From: Sediminihabitans luteus
Lineage (GTDB): Bacteria > Actinomycetota > Actinomycetes > Actinomycetales > Cellulomonadaceae
Assembly (NCBI RefSeq): GCF_002797595.1
Contig: NZ_PGFE01000001.1
Span: 1,116,001-1,180,000, forward strand
Direction: 5' to 3'
Length of the DNA: 64,000 nucleotides
Under the pieces are notes generated by a model, which did not search any database, was not told the DNA's origin, and was given only the letters and a program-made list of their open reading frames with translations. Position numbers and translations under genes: made by a program. Of this stretch, positions 25,741 to 33,569 are shown in pieces. Position 1 is the stretch's first letter; each line of letters starts with the position of its first letter.

Positions 25741-26724
25741 TCAGTCGTGGTGACCGGGCTCGTGCCGCGCGTGCTCGGGCGTCTCGAGCTGGAACGTCGA
25801 GTGCGTGACGGGCAGCGCGAACCGCTCGGCGACGCAGCGCTGGAGGTCGTCGAGGATCCGGGGTGCGTGACCGTCCGCGAAGCAGCCCTCCTGGACCACG
25901 ACGTGCGCCGAGATCACGGGCAGACCGCTCGCGATGAGCGACGCGTGCACGTCGTGCACGCCCTCGACGTGGTCCATGTCGAGCAGCGCGGCGCGCACCT
26001 CGTCGAGGTCGAGGCCGGGCGGCGTCGACTCGAGCAGCACGCTCGCGGTCTCGACGAGCAGCCGCAGGGCGCGCGGCAGGATCAGCGCGCCGATCACGAG
26101 GCCCGCGACCGCGTCGGCCCGGTACCAGCCGGTCGTGGCGATCACGATCGCGGCGACGATCACCGCGACCGACCCGAGCGCGTCGTTGAGCACCTCGAGG
26201 AACGCCGCGCGCAGGTTGAACGACGCCGAGCGCCGCCCCGCGAGCACGAGCAGCGCGACGAGGTTGCCCACCAGGCCGATCACCCCGAACACGAGCAGCT
26301 CGGTCGACGGCACCTCGGGCGGCGCGAGCAGCCGCCGCACGCCCTCGACCAGCACGTACACGCCGACCGCGAGCAGCACCGCGGCCTGCGCGAGCGCGGC
26401 GAGCACCTCGGCGCGGCGGAACCCCCACGTGCGGCGGTTCGACGCGGGCCGCAGCACGAGCTGCGCGGCCGTGAGCGCGAGCAGCAGCCCGCCCGCGTCG
26501 GTGAGCATGTGCGCGGTGTCGACGAGCAGCGCGAGGCTCCCCGTGAGCACCGCCCCGACGGCCTGCGCGACGAGCAGGGTCGCGGTGATCCCGAACGCGA
26601 TCGCGAGCCGGCGGCGGTGGTCGGCCGCGTCCCCCGTGCCGGACGACGCATGGCCGGCTCCCCCGACGGGTCCGGGTCCGTGGCCGCGCCCTCGGCCGTC
26701 ACCATGACCGTGCGCGTGCGCCAT
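25741..26724 (-). CDS. cation diffusion facilitator (CDF) metal exporter
   Basis: Proton-driven exporter of divalent metal, 327 residues, six helices (about 40-215) and a cytoplasmic C-terminal domain. The N-terminus is His/Gly-rich (AHAHGHGDGRGRGHG) and may bind metal. The first transport site is His72-x3-Asp76 in DTAHMLTDAGG; the second is Glu-x3-Asp in FLEVLNDALGS, where many members have His, which may affect selectivity. ATG at 26724 shares bases with the upstream regulator stop (TGATG). Preceded by a CmtR-like ArsR regulator, it most likely exports cadmium, lead or zinc. Confidence 0.88.
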   Translation of the reverse strand: MAHAHGHGDGRGRGHGPGPVGGAGHASSGTGDAADHRRRLAIAFGITATLLVAQAVGAVLTGSLALLVDTAHMLTDAGGLLLALTAAQLVLRPASNRRTWGFRRAEVLAALAQAAVLLAVGVYVLVEGVRRLLAPPEVPSTELLVFGVIGLVGNLVALLVLAGRRSASFNLRAAFLEVLNDALGSVAVIVAAIVIATTGWYRADAVAGLVIGALILPRALRLLVETASVLLESTPPGLDLDEVRAALLDMDHVEGVHDVHASLIASGLPVISAHVVVQEGCFADGHAPRILDDLQRCVAERFALPVTHSTFQLETPEHARHEPGHHD

Positions 26725-27203
26725 CAGGGCTCCCGCGGTGCGGGCACGTGCGCGCACAGCGTCACCGCGGCGCCCGTGCCCGCGAGCACGTGCTCGGCCG
26801 CCGCGAGCAGGCCGTGCAGGCGCTCGGGCTCGGCGAGCGAGAACCACGACGCCCTCCCCTGGGCGCGCGAGACGACGAGCCCGCACTCGCGCAGGCACGT
26901 CAGGTGCGCGCTCACCGTGCTCTGCGCGAGGCCGAGGTGGTCGGTCAGGTCGCGCACCCGGTGCTCGCCGGTGAACAGGTGCTGCAGGATCGTGAGCCGC
27001 GCGGGCTCCCCGAGCGCCCGGAACAGCGCCGCTGCCGGGGCGAGCGCGGTCGACTCGTCGGGCACGATCGGCTCGTCAGGCCCGGTCGACTCGTCGGGCA
27101 CGGTCAGCTCGTCGGGCACGGTCAGCTCGTGGTTGCCCGTCGCCGGCTCGGGCTGCCCGGCCTCCGAGCGCGATCGTTCGACACCCGTCGATTGCATCGT
27201 CAT
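26724..27203 (-). CDS. ArsR/SmtB-family metal sensor, CmtR-like
   Basis: A 159-residue winged-helix repressor with its DNA-binding helix in STVSAHLTCLRECGLV. Cys103 and Cys107 in the recognition helix (CxxxC) and Cys150 near the C-terminus match the three Cys ligands that CmtR of mycobacteria uses for Cd/Pb. The first 50 residues hold a repeat of a 6-residue unit (ELTVPD and variants at 26-49), coded by 18-base repeats. ATG at 27203 overlaps a 20-base inverted repeat; a second ATG is at 27197. It likely represses itself and the CDF gene that overlaps its stop, releasing DNA when metal is bound. Confidence 0.88.
   Translation of the reverse strand: MTMQSTGVERSRSEAGQPEPATGNHELTVPDELTVPDESTGPDEPIVPDESTALAPAAALFRALGEPARLTILQHLFTGEHRVRDLTDHLGLAQSTVSAHLTCLRECGLVVSRAQGRASWFSLAEPERLHGLLAAAEHVLAGTGAAVTLCAHVPAPREP
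27057..27128. repeat. 18-base tandem repeats in the ArsR leader
   Basis: Four units of 18 bases, each encoding a variant of ELTVPD (ESTGPD, EPIVPD), lie in frame in the N-terminal region of the metal sensor. Two neighbouring units are almost identical, so the expansion is recent. Confidence 0.8.
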
Positions 27204-27213
27204 TCAGCGATGC
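27194..27213. promoter_or_regulatory. inverted repeat over the start of the metal-sensor gene (candidate operator)
   Basis: GCATCG (27194-27199) and CGATGC (27208-27213) form a perfect inverted repeat with an 8-base spacer that covers the ATG at 27203. A -10-like TAGCAT (27212-27217 on the minus strand) overlaps it, so the transcript may be nearly leaderless and the repressor would block the promoter directly. Confidence 0.5.
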
Positions 27214-27263
27214 TAACTTGCGTGCAGCGAACCCGCACGCACCTGCCGCACGCACGACCCGGG

Positions 27264-27653
27264 TCAGAGCCGGTGGATCGCCGCGTGCAGCGCGACCTCG
27301 AACGCGTCGACCGACCCGTCGAGCGTCTCGAGCGCGGCGGCCTCGAGCAGCACGACCCACCGACCGGCCCCCGCGGCGGGCACCCAGCCCAGCACGACGG
27401 GACTGCCCGCCTCGGCGACGACCGCGGCGACGTCGTCCGACATCTCGTCGAGGTGGACGAGCTCGACGGGCACGTCGAGCCGGGCGACCATCGCGTCCCA
27501 GGCGCGCTTGCGACGCACGGGCGAGTGCGTGACGTCGCACAGCGCGCAGTGCGCGCGCCCCAGGACCTTGCCGACGACGTACCGGACCTCGCCCGCGAGG
27601 CCGCCGTCCGCGTGGTAGACGCCGACGATCGCGGTCACGCGTGCGGGGCTCAT
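27264..27653 (-). CDS. small CxxC protein of unknown function
   Basis: A 129-residue soluble protein I cannot name. It has a CxxC pair (Cys36, Cys39) in GRAHCALCDVTHSPVRRKR, followed by alternating strands and helices (VPVELVHLDEMSDDVAAVVAEAG; SPVVLGWVPAA), which could be a thioredoxin-like or small metal-binding fold. ATG at 27653 is used; longer frames upstream are unlikely as they would cover the repeated boxes and the divergent ArsR promoter. It is divergent from the ArsR/SRPBCC pair. Confidence 0.55.
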   Translation of the reverse strand: MSPARVTAIVGVYHADGGLAGEVRYVVGKVLGRAHCALCDVTHSPVRRKRAWDAMVARLDVPVELVHLDEMSDDVAAVVAEAGSPVVLGWVPAAGAGRWVVLLEAAALETLDGSVDAFEVALHAAIHRL

Positions 27654-27704
27654 GACCCCGACGATCTCACGACGACCCTCTTGCGGCAGCGCGCCGTCGG
27701 GCGT

Positions 27705-27760
27705 ATGTTCAACGTATCGGTTGATCAACTGTCTGTTTGAACAACGGCTTGGTTGAACAA
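27705..27760. promoter_or_regulatory. four TTGAWCAA boxes at exact 16-base spacing (candidate operator array)
   Basis: Eight-base boxes lie at 27705-27712 (ATGTTCAA), 27721-27728 (TTGATCAA), 27737-27744 (TTGAACAA) and 27753-27760 (TTGAACAA). All centres are 16 bases apart, and the units are imperfect 16-base repeats. The array ends 26 bases before the ArsR start. The low-GC sequence in a GC-rich genome suggests a conserved control site for the ArsR protein. Confidence 0.65.
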
Positions 27761-27786
27761 CCGTCGCCCCCTCGGGAAGGACCACC

Positions 27787-28161
27787 GTGCACGCCGACCA
27801 CGAGACCGACGACCACCTCGACCGGGCGTTCCTCGCCCTGGCCGACCCGGTGCGCCGCGCGCTCGTGGCCCGGCTCTCCCGCGGCCCCGCGACCGTGAAC
27901 GAGCTCGCCGAGCCGTTCCCGATCACGGTCCAGGCCGTCTCCCGGCACGTCCAGGTGCTCGAGCGCGCGGGCCTCATCACCCGCACGCGCGAGGGCCAGA
28001 AACGGCCGTGCCACCTCGACCCGGCGGCGCTCGAGGCGCTGACCGGCTGGATCGACGGGTACCGACTCGCGGCCGAACGCTCGTTCCGCCGGCTCGACGC
28101 GGTGCTCGACACCCTCCAGGACCCTGCGTCCCGGGGGGAACCGGAGGGAACCCGACCATGA
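27787..28161 (+). CDS. ArsR-family regulator (SRPBCC-linked type)
   Basis: A 124-residue winged-helix regulator. The helix-turn-helix is in LSRGPATVNELAEPFPITVQAVSRHVQVLERAGLI, typical of the non-metal ArsR group that pairs with AHSA1/SRPBCC genes; no metal-binding Cys cluster is present. GTG at 27787 has GGGAAGGA upstream. The stop overlaps the SRPBCC start (ATGA). It is preceded by the four-box array, probably its own operator. Confidence 0.87.
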   Translation: MHADHETDDHLDRAFLALADPVRRALVARLSRGPATVNELAEPFPITVQAVSRHVQVLERAGLITRTREGQKRPCHLDPAALEALTGWIDGYRLAAERSFRRLDAVLDTLQDPASRGEPEGTRP

Positions 28162-28640
28162 CCACGCACCCCACCACCGTGACCGCCGAGCCCGGCACGC
28201 CGTTCATCGACGTGACCCGCGACTTCGACGCCCCGCGCGAGCTGCTGTTCCGCGCCATGACCGACGCCGAGCTCGTGCCCCGCTGGCTCGGCCCGCACCG
28301 CTACGCCATGCGGCTCGACCACTACGACGCCCGCACCGGAGGCTCGTGGGCGTACGCGCACGTCGCCGACGACGGCGAGTTCGGGTTCCACGGGTCGTTC
28401 CACTCGGTCACGCCGCCCGAGTCCGCCGTGCAGACCTTCGAGTTCGCCGGCTACCCCGGGCACGTCAGCCTCGAGGCCATGACACTGACCGCGCTGCCTG
28501 ACGGCGGCACCCGGCTGCACGTGCACGCGACCTACCAGTCGGTCGAGGACCGCGACGGGATGCTCGCCTCCGGAATGGAGGGCGGCATGACCGAGTCGTA
28601 CGACCGCCTCGACGCGCTCACTGCCGAGCTCACGGCCTGA
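28158..28640 (+). CDS. SRPBCC (AHSA1-like) protein
   Basis: A 160-residue AHSA1/SRPBCC protein. The family start VTRDFDAPRELLFRAMTDAELVPRWLGP is at about 17-45, then GGSWAYAHVADDGEFGFHGSFH and the terminal helix ASGMEGGMTESYDRLDALTAEL. ATG at 28158 overlaps the ArsR stop, so it is co-translated. Pairs of this kind are common in actinobacteria; their ligand is mostly unknown. It ends 53 bases before palindrome C, separated by a run of CCCCCGG repeats. Confidence 0.87.
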   Translation: MTTHPTTVTAEPGTPFIDVTRDFDAPRELLFRAMTDAELVPRWLGPHRYAMRLDHYDARTGGSWAYAHVADDGEFGFHGSFHSVTPPESAVQTFEFAGYPGHVSLEAMTLTALPDGGTRLHVHATYQSVEDRDGMLASGMEGGMTESYDRLDALTAELTA

Positions 28641-28649
28641 ACCCCGCCC

Positions 28650-28693
28650 GGGCCCCGGCCCCCGGCCCCCGGCCCCCGGCCCCCGGCCCCCGG
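28650..28693. repeat. CCCCCGG heptanucleotide run
   Basis: About six copies of a 7-base CCCCCGG unit fill the space between the SRPBCC stop and palindrome C. A low-complexity run with no coding sense on either strand. Confidence 0.8.
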
Positions 28694-28753
28694 CCGAACG
28701 CAACGTTGTGCACCAGATCGACCACCCGGACGGTGCACAACGTTGCGTTCGGC
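28693..28753. repeat. perfect 22-base inverted repeat (palindrome type 2, copy C)
   Basis: Arms 28693-28714 and 28732-28753 pair perfectly; the arm begins GCCGAACGCAACGTTGTGC and the loop is 17 bases. It shares the outer CCGAnC and inner TTGTGCAC parts with copies at 47.1 and 58.8 kb. The site lies between two convergent genes. Confidence 0.85.
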
Positions 28754-28811
28754 GGTGGGGGGCAGCCGACGGTGGGGGCCAGCCGGCGGTGGGGGTCAGC
28801 CGGCGGTGGGC
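28751..28811. repeat. 17-base direct repeats next to palindrome C
   Basis: Units of 17 bases, GGCGGTGGGGGNCAGCC, occur at 28751-28767, 28768-28784 and 28785-28801, with a partial fourth. The first unit begins in the palindrome arm, so palindrome and repeats are one composite element. Confidence 0.8.
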
Positions 28812-28832
28812 TTGGGTCCAGGGGGACCAGGG

Positions 28833-30539
28833 TCAGGCCGTGGCCTCCCCGATGGCCTCGGCGAGCCGCACGACGCCCGGCACGATGCGCGCCTGCGGGA
28901 TCGCGTTGAAACCCACGCGCAGGCTCGTGCGCGGCGGGTCCGGGGTCAGGTGGTACGCCGCCCCGGGGCTCACGAGCACCCCGTGCCGCCGGGCCAGGCG
29001 CGCCGCGACCGTGCCGTCGAACCCCTCGGGCCCCGTGAGCCAGTAGCTCAGGCCGCCCGTGGGGTGCTCGCCCACGGGCCAGGGCACGTGCGCGTCGAGC
29101 GCCGCGCCGAGCGTCTCCCACTTGCGCCGCAGGTCGAGCCGGTGCCGCATGAGCTGGCGGTGGTAGTCGCCCGACGCGACGAACAGCCCGAGCGTGCGCT
29201 GCAGGTGCCCTGACGGGTGCTTGGTCTGGTGGTACCGGCGGTCGCGCAGCTCACGCACCAGGGCGGCGTCCGCCACGAGGAACCCGAGCCGCAGGCCCGG
29301 GGCGAGGAACTTCGAGAAGGTCCCGAGGTACACGACGCGGCCGTCCACGTCGCGCGCCTTGATCGCGGGCGTGGGCGACCCCCGGTAGCGCACCTCGGAG
29401 TCGAAGTCGTCCTCGACGACCACGAAGTCGCGCGCGACGGCCTGCGCGAGCAGGCGCTCGCGCCGCGCCGGGCTGAGCGTCACGTTCGTCGGGTGGTGGT
29501 GGCTCGGCGTCACGTACGCGACGTCGACGTCGGCCACGTCGTCGATCACCACGCCGTGCGCGTCGACGGGGCACGGCAGGAGCCGCGCGCCCGCCCGGCG
29601 GAAGATCCGCGCCGCGTCCACGTAGCCCGGGTTCTCGACCGCGACCGTGCGGCCCGGGTCGAGCAGCGTCGCCGCGAGCAGGCTCAACGCCTGCTGCGAC
29701 CCGTTGGTCACGAGCACCTCGTCGGGCGTCGCGGCGATGCCCTTGGCCGGCAGGATCGTCGAGCAGATCTCGTCGACCAGCAGCGGGTCGTCGCGCGCGA
29801 CCGAGTCGCGCAGGCTGAACGCGCGGTGCGGGCCGTCGAACGCCTGCGTGCTCGCGCGCAGCCACGTGCGCGCCGGGAACGACCGCAGCTCGACCTGCCC
29901 CGGCAGGAACGGGTACGGAAAGTCCGTGTAGTCGGGCTCGATCGTGGGCCGCTCGGGCCACGGGTCGTCGACGGCGATCACGTGGTCGGCCCAGTCGGGC
30001 GCGCTCGCCGGGCGGACGACGTCACCGCGGCCCGTCCCGGGACGCACCGACCCGCCGTGGCCGGTCCCGCCGTGATCTGCACCGCCGTGGGCGGCACCGT
30101 CATAGGCGGCACCGCCGTGGGCAGCTCCGTCCCGAGCGGCACCGGCTCGGCCACCGCTGAGCCCGCCGCCCGGCCACCGCTCGTCGGGGTCGCGCCGCGA
30201 CGCCCCCGCCGGGTAGAGGCCCGAGCGCGGCCGGCTCACGAGCAGCCCGAGGGCGACCAGCTCGAGGTACGCCGCGTTGATCGTGTTGCGCGAGACGCCG
30301 AGCGCCTGCGCGAGCTCGCGCGACGACGGCAGGCGACGCTGCGGCGGGAACCTCCCGGTGCGCAGACCGCGCTCGACGAACCGGCGCACCTGCACGTAGA
30401 GCGGGTCGGACGAGGAGCGGTCGATCCAGGCGCGCACCGGCCCATCGTCGCCGGGGTCCGTCGAGTCGCGCCTGGTCGCGTCCCGGCCCGTCGAGTCCCG
30501 GCCCGTCGCGTCCCGCCCCGTCGAGTCCCGCCCCGTCAC
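28833..30539 (-). CDS. MocR/PdxR-type GntR regulator with aminotransferase domain
   Basis: A 568-residue regulator made of a GntR winged helix (about 40-108; SSRELAQALGVSRNTINAAYLEL) joined by a linker to a fold-type I aminotransferase domain (about 200-568). The PLP lysine is Lys410 in GTFSKFLAPG, with VENPGYVDA and EDDFDSEVRYRG completing the site. Such proteins use PLP or an amino acid adduct as a signal. The first 25 residues are a TGRD(S/A) repeat, and the linker holds a second repeat of HGGA(A/D)-type units. GTG at 30539 overlaps the TauE stop by 4 bases (GTGA), so both are in one operon. Confidence 0.9.
   Translation of the reverse strand: MTGRDSTGRDATGRDSTGRDATRRDSTDPGDDGPVRAWIDRSSSDPLYVQVRRFVERGLRTGRFPPQRRLPSSRELAQALGVSRNTINAAYLELVALGLLVSRPRSGLYPAGASRRDPDERWPGGGLSGGRAGAARDGAAHGGAAYDGAAHGGADHGGTGHGGSVRPGTGRGDVVRPASAPDWADHVIAVDDPWPERPTIEPDYTDFPYPFLPGQVELRSFPARTWLRASTQAFDGPHRAFSLRDSVARDDPLLVDEICSTILPAKGIAATPDEVLVTNGSQQALSLLAATLLDPGRTVAVENPGYVDAARIFRRAGARLLPCPVDAHGVVIDDVADVDVAYVTPSHHHPTNVTLSPARRERLLAQAVARDFVVVEDDFDSEVRYRGSPTPAIKARDVDGRVVYLGTFSKFLAPGLRLGFLVADAALVRELRDRRYHQTKHPSGHLQRTLGLFVASGDYHRQLMRHRLDLRRKWETLGAALDAHVPWPVGEHPTGGLSYWLTGPEGFDGTVAARLARRHGVLVSPGAAYHLTPDPPRTSLRVGFNAIPQARIVPGVVRLAEAIGEATA
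30477..30536. repeat. 15-base tandem repeats in the MocR start
   Basis: Four in-frame 15-base units coding for TGRDS/TGRDA. Alternate units are nearly identical, so the array looks recently expanded. Confidence 0.8.
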
Positions 30540-31261
30540 GCCGTCGCCGCCGACACGAGCAGGCTCACGCCCGAGACGAGGCACAGCGCGAGCGCGCCGG
30601 GCCGCACCCACCGCGCGGGCATGCGCGGCACGAGCACCTGCGCCGCGACGATCCCGAGCGCGAGCCCGGGCAGCAGCGCGGCCGCGGTGACGGCGTCGTG
30701 CGCGCCGGTGCCGCCCGAGGCCAAGAGCGACACGAACGACACGGCCGACGTCACGAAGAAGAACGCGGACAGGTTCGCGCGGTACCGGGTCACGTCGGGC
30801 TGCTGGTAGACGACGATCACGGGCGGCCCGGGCGTCGCGGCGATCGTGCCGAGCGCGCCGCCGAGGGCGCCCGAGACGGTGAGCGTGGCCCGGTTCTGAC
30901 GCACCGACCACCCGGCGAGGCCCGCCACGACGCTCACTGTCACGAACAGGCCGAGCACCAGGGCCGTCGTCCGCTCGTCGAGCACGGGCACGAGCCAGGT
31001 CGCGCCGATCGCGGCCGGCACGGCGCCGACGGCCGCCCAGCCCAGGTCGACGTGCCGCAGCCCCGCCCGCTCGCGCCACACGACGCTCGCCATGACCACG
31101 AGCGTCAGGAGCAGCAGCGGGCCGGGCACCAGCACGGGGTCGATCACGAGCAGCAGCGGCGCGGCGATGACGCTGAAGCCGGAGCCGGTCGCCGACTGCG
31201 CGAGCGCGGCCACCGCGACCACGAGGGTCGCGGCGGCCAGCGCGAGGATCGAGGGGGTCAC
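30536..31261 (-). CDS. TauE/SafE-family membrane exporter
   Basis: A 241-residue integral membrane protein with about eight helices. The family mark is AQSATGSGFSVIAAPLLLVIDP near residues 21-42 and its half-repeat GGALGTIAATPGPPVIVVYQ near 134-153. Members export sulfonates or sulfite-related anions. ATG-like start at 31261 has no long upstream frame; the stop overlaps the MocR GTG, so the regulator probably controls it. Substrate not known. Confidence 0.85.
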   Translation of the reverse strand: MTPSILALAAATLVVAVAALAQSATGSGFSVIAAPLLLVIDPVLVPGPLLLLTLVVMASVVWRERAGLRHVDLGWAAVGAVPAAIGATWLVPVLDERTTALVLGLFVTVSVVAGLAGWSVRQNRATLTVSGALGGALGTIAATPGPPVIVVYQQPDVTRYRANLSAFFFVTSAVSFVSLLASGGTGAHDAVTAAALLPGLALGIVAAQVLVPRMPARWVRPGALALCLVSGVSLLVSAATA

Positions 31262-31301
31262 CCTCGCATCATCCCCACGCGCGGGCGCTCGTGCGCGCCG
31301 G

Positions 31302-32060
31302 TCACTGCTCGGTGCGGTGGACCACCTGCGCGGAGGTCTGGTCGCGGGCGAGCATGAGGATCTGGTCGATGTTCACGTGCGCGGGTCGGGTCGCGACCCA
31401 GCTCACGGTGTCGGCGACGTCCTCGGCCGTGAGCGGGGTGACCCCACGGTAGACGGCGTCGGCCTTCTCCTGGTCGCCCTTGAAGCGCACCAGCGAGAAG
31501 TCGGTGTGGACCATGCCCGGGTCGATCTCGCAGACCCGCACGGGCTGGCCGAGCAGCTCGATGCGCAGCACCCGCGAGAGCGCCGCGACGCCGTGCTTGG
31601 CGGCGTTGTACCCGGCGCCGCCCTTGTAGGGCTCGCGCGCAGCGATCGACCCGATCGAGATGACCTGGCCGTCGCCCGACGCGACGAGCGCCGGCAGGAG
31701 CGCCTTGGTCACGCGCAGCGTGCCGAGCACGTTGACCTCGTACATCCAGCGCCAGTCGTCGATGTTCGCCTCGGCGACCGACTCGGTGCCGAGCGCACCG
31801 CCCGCGTTGTTGACGAGGACGTCGCAGCGCCCGAACTTCTCGTCGACGGCCGCGGCAAAGGCAGCGACCGAGTCGTCCTCCGTGACGTCGAGCTCGATCG
31901 CGGTGCCGCCGCACTCCGCGGCGACCTCCTCGAGCCGGTCGAGGCGACGCGCGCCGAGCACGACGTCGTAGCCGACGCCCGCGAGCGCCCGCGCGGTGGC
32001 CGCGCCGATGCCGCTGCTCGCGCCGGTGACGACGGCGACGGGGTTGCTGGTGGTGCTCAT
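31302..32060 (-). CDS. NADP-dependent short-chain dehydrogenase (YdfG-like)
   Basis: A 252-residue classical SDR with TGASSGIG (13-20), NNAG (about 89-92), Ser in IGSIA and the Tyr-x3-Lys pair in GYNAAKHG. The overall pattern (LDVTEDDSVAAF, PGMVHTDFSLVRFKGD) is that of YdfG-type 3-hydroxy acid/serine dehydrogenases. ATG at 32060 has GAAGGAG upstream. It is 33 bases downstream of a class III aminotransferase gene on the same strand, so the two probably form an operon; a link of amine transfer and carbonyl reduction is plausible. Confidence 0.87.
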   Translation of the reverse strand: MSTTSNPVAVVTGASSGIGAATARALAGVGYDVVLGARRLDRLEEVAAECGGTAIELDVTEDDSVAAFAAAVDEKFGRCDVLVNNAGGALGTESVAEANIDDWRWMYEVNVLGTLRVTKALLPALVASGDGQVISIGSIAAREPYKGGAGYNAAKHGVAALSRVLRIELLGQPVRVCEIDPGMVHTDFSLVRFKGDQEKADAVYRGVTPLTAEDVADTVSWVATRPAHVNIDQILMLARDQTSAQVVHRTEQ

Positions 32061-32092
32061 GGTGCTCCTTCGGTGCGGGTGGGGTGGCCGGC

Positions 32093-33451
32093 TCAGGCGA
32101 TCGGGGCGCCCGTGTACACCGCGTCGGCGTGCGCGAGGGCGACGTCGAGCGCGGTGAGCGCGTCCTTGACCTCAGCCTCGGTCACGTTGAGCGGCGGGGC
32201 CAGGTGGATGCGGTGGTAGTTGGTGAACACGAGCAGGCCCTGGGCCTTGGCCTCGGCAAGCACGGCCTGGATCGCGGGGCTCGAGCCGCCGTAGGGCGCG
32301 AGCGGCTCCTTGGTCTCGCGGTCGGTCACGAGGTCGAGCGCCCAGAACGCGCCGACACCGCGCACCTCGCCGATGCTGGGGTGCCGCTCGGCGAGCGCCC
32401 GCAGGCCGGGGCCGAGCACGGTGCGGCCGATCTCGGCGGCGTTCTCGACGATCTTCTCGTCGGCCATGGCCTCGATCGTCGCGACGGCCGCCGCGGTCGC
32501 GAGCGGGTGGCCGGAGTAGGTGAGCCCGCCCGGGTAGACGCGGTGCGCGAACGTCTCGGCGATGTGGTCTCCGATGATCACGCCGCCCAGGGGCACGTAC
32601 CCGGAGTTGACGCCCTTGGCGAAGGTGATCAGGTCGGGCGTGACGCCGTGCTGCTCGACCGCGAACCAGGTGCCGGTGCGGCCGAACCCGACCATGACCT
32701 CGTCCGCGACGTACACGATCCCGTAGCGGTCGCAGATCTCGCGCACGCCCTGCAGGTAGCCGGGCGGCGGGGGCATGACGCCGGACGTGCCGGCGACGGT
32801 CTCGAGCACGAGCGCCGCGAACGACTCGGGGCCCTCGAACCGGATGAGCTGCTCGAGGTGCTCGAGCGCGCGCTCGCACTCCTCGGCCTCGGTCGTCGCG
32901 TGGAACGCCGAGCGGTACAGGAACGGGCCCCAGAAGTGCACGGTGCCGGCGGTGCCGTTGTCGTTGGGCCAGCGGCGGTGGTCGCCCGACATGTTGATCG
33001 TCAGGTGCGTGCCGCCGTGGTAGCCGCGGTACTGGGTGAGCACCTTGTAGCGGCCCGTGTGCAGGCGGGCCATGCGGACCGCGTGCTCGACGGCGTCGGC
33101 GCCGCCGTTGGTGAAGAAGACCTTGTTCATGCCCTCGGGGGCACGGTCCGTGATGAGCTTCGCGGCGAGCGCACGCTTGTCGTTGGCGTGCGCGGGGGCG
33201 ATGGTGCACAGCGTCGCGGCCTGGTCCTGGATCGCCTTGACGACGCGCGGGTGCTGGTGGCCGACGTTCGTGTAGACGAGCTGGCCCGAGAAGTCGAGGT
33301 ACCGGGCGCCGTCCGCGTCCCACAGGTAGGAGCCCTCGGAGCGCGTGACGACCATCGGGTCGAGGGCCGCCTGCGCCGACCACGAGTGGAACACGTGGGC
33401 GCGGTCGAGCTCGTAGGTGCGGCGACCGGCGTCGTCCTTCGGTGCGGGCAT
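32093..33451 (-). CDS. class III (omega-type) aminotransferase
   Basis: PLP-dependent aminotransferase of 452 residues. The PLP lysine is in LITFAKGVNSGYVPLGG, preceded by ADEVMVGFGRTG (the Asp that binds the pyridine N) and with GGADAVEHAVRMAR for phosphate binding. Class III members use omega-amino acids, amines or taurine/beta-alanine with pyruvate. ATG at 33451 has GAAGGAGG upstream. The SDR gene follows. The upstream region contains two copies of GGTACCAG (33509 and 33547), possible regulator sites. Substrate not assigned. Confidence 0.88.
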   Translation of the reverse strand: MPAPKDDAGRRTYELDRAHVFHSWSAQAALDPMVVTRSEGSYLWDADGARYLDFSGQLVYTNVGHQHPRVVKAIQDQAATLCTIAPAHANDKRALAAKLITDRAPEGMNKVFFTNGGADAVEHAVRMARLHTGRYKVLTQYRGYHGGTHLTINMSGDHRRWPNDNGTAGTVHFWGPFLYRSAFHATTEAEECERALEHLEQLIRFEGPESFAALVLETVAGTSGVMPPPPGYLQGVREICDRYGIVYVADEVMVGFGRTGTWFAVEQHGVTPDLITFAKGVNSGYVPLGGVIIGDHIAETFAHRVYPGGLTYSGHPLATAAAVATIEAMADEKIVENAAEIGRTVLGPGLRALAERHPSIGEVRGVGAFWALDLVTDRETKEPLAPYGGSSPAIQAVLAEAKAQGLLVFTNYHRIHLAPPLNVTEAEVKDALTALDVALAHADAVYTGAPIA

Positions 33452-33569
33452 GGTGCCTCCTTCGGGTGGTGGGCGAGGTGTCGGACGCCGGGGCGCCCGG
33501 TACCAGCGTGCGCCACCACCCGCGGGAGCCGGTAGCGCCAGCGCGGGTACCAGACCGGGGGGCCAGCGT

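Noticed and set aside
27264-28703. Long minus-strand frame over 27264-28703 as one 479-residue protein
   Set aside because: The upstream part is antisense to the ArsR/SRPBCC pair and covers its promoter; only the last 129 residues from ATG 27653 look like a protein.
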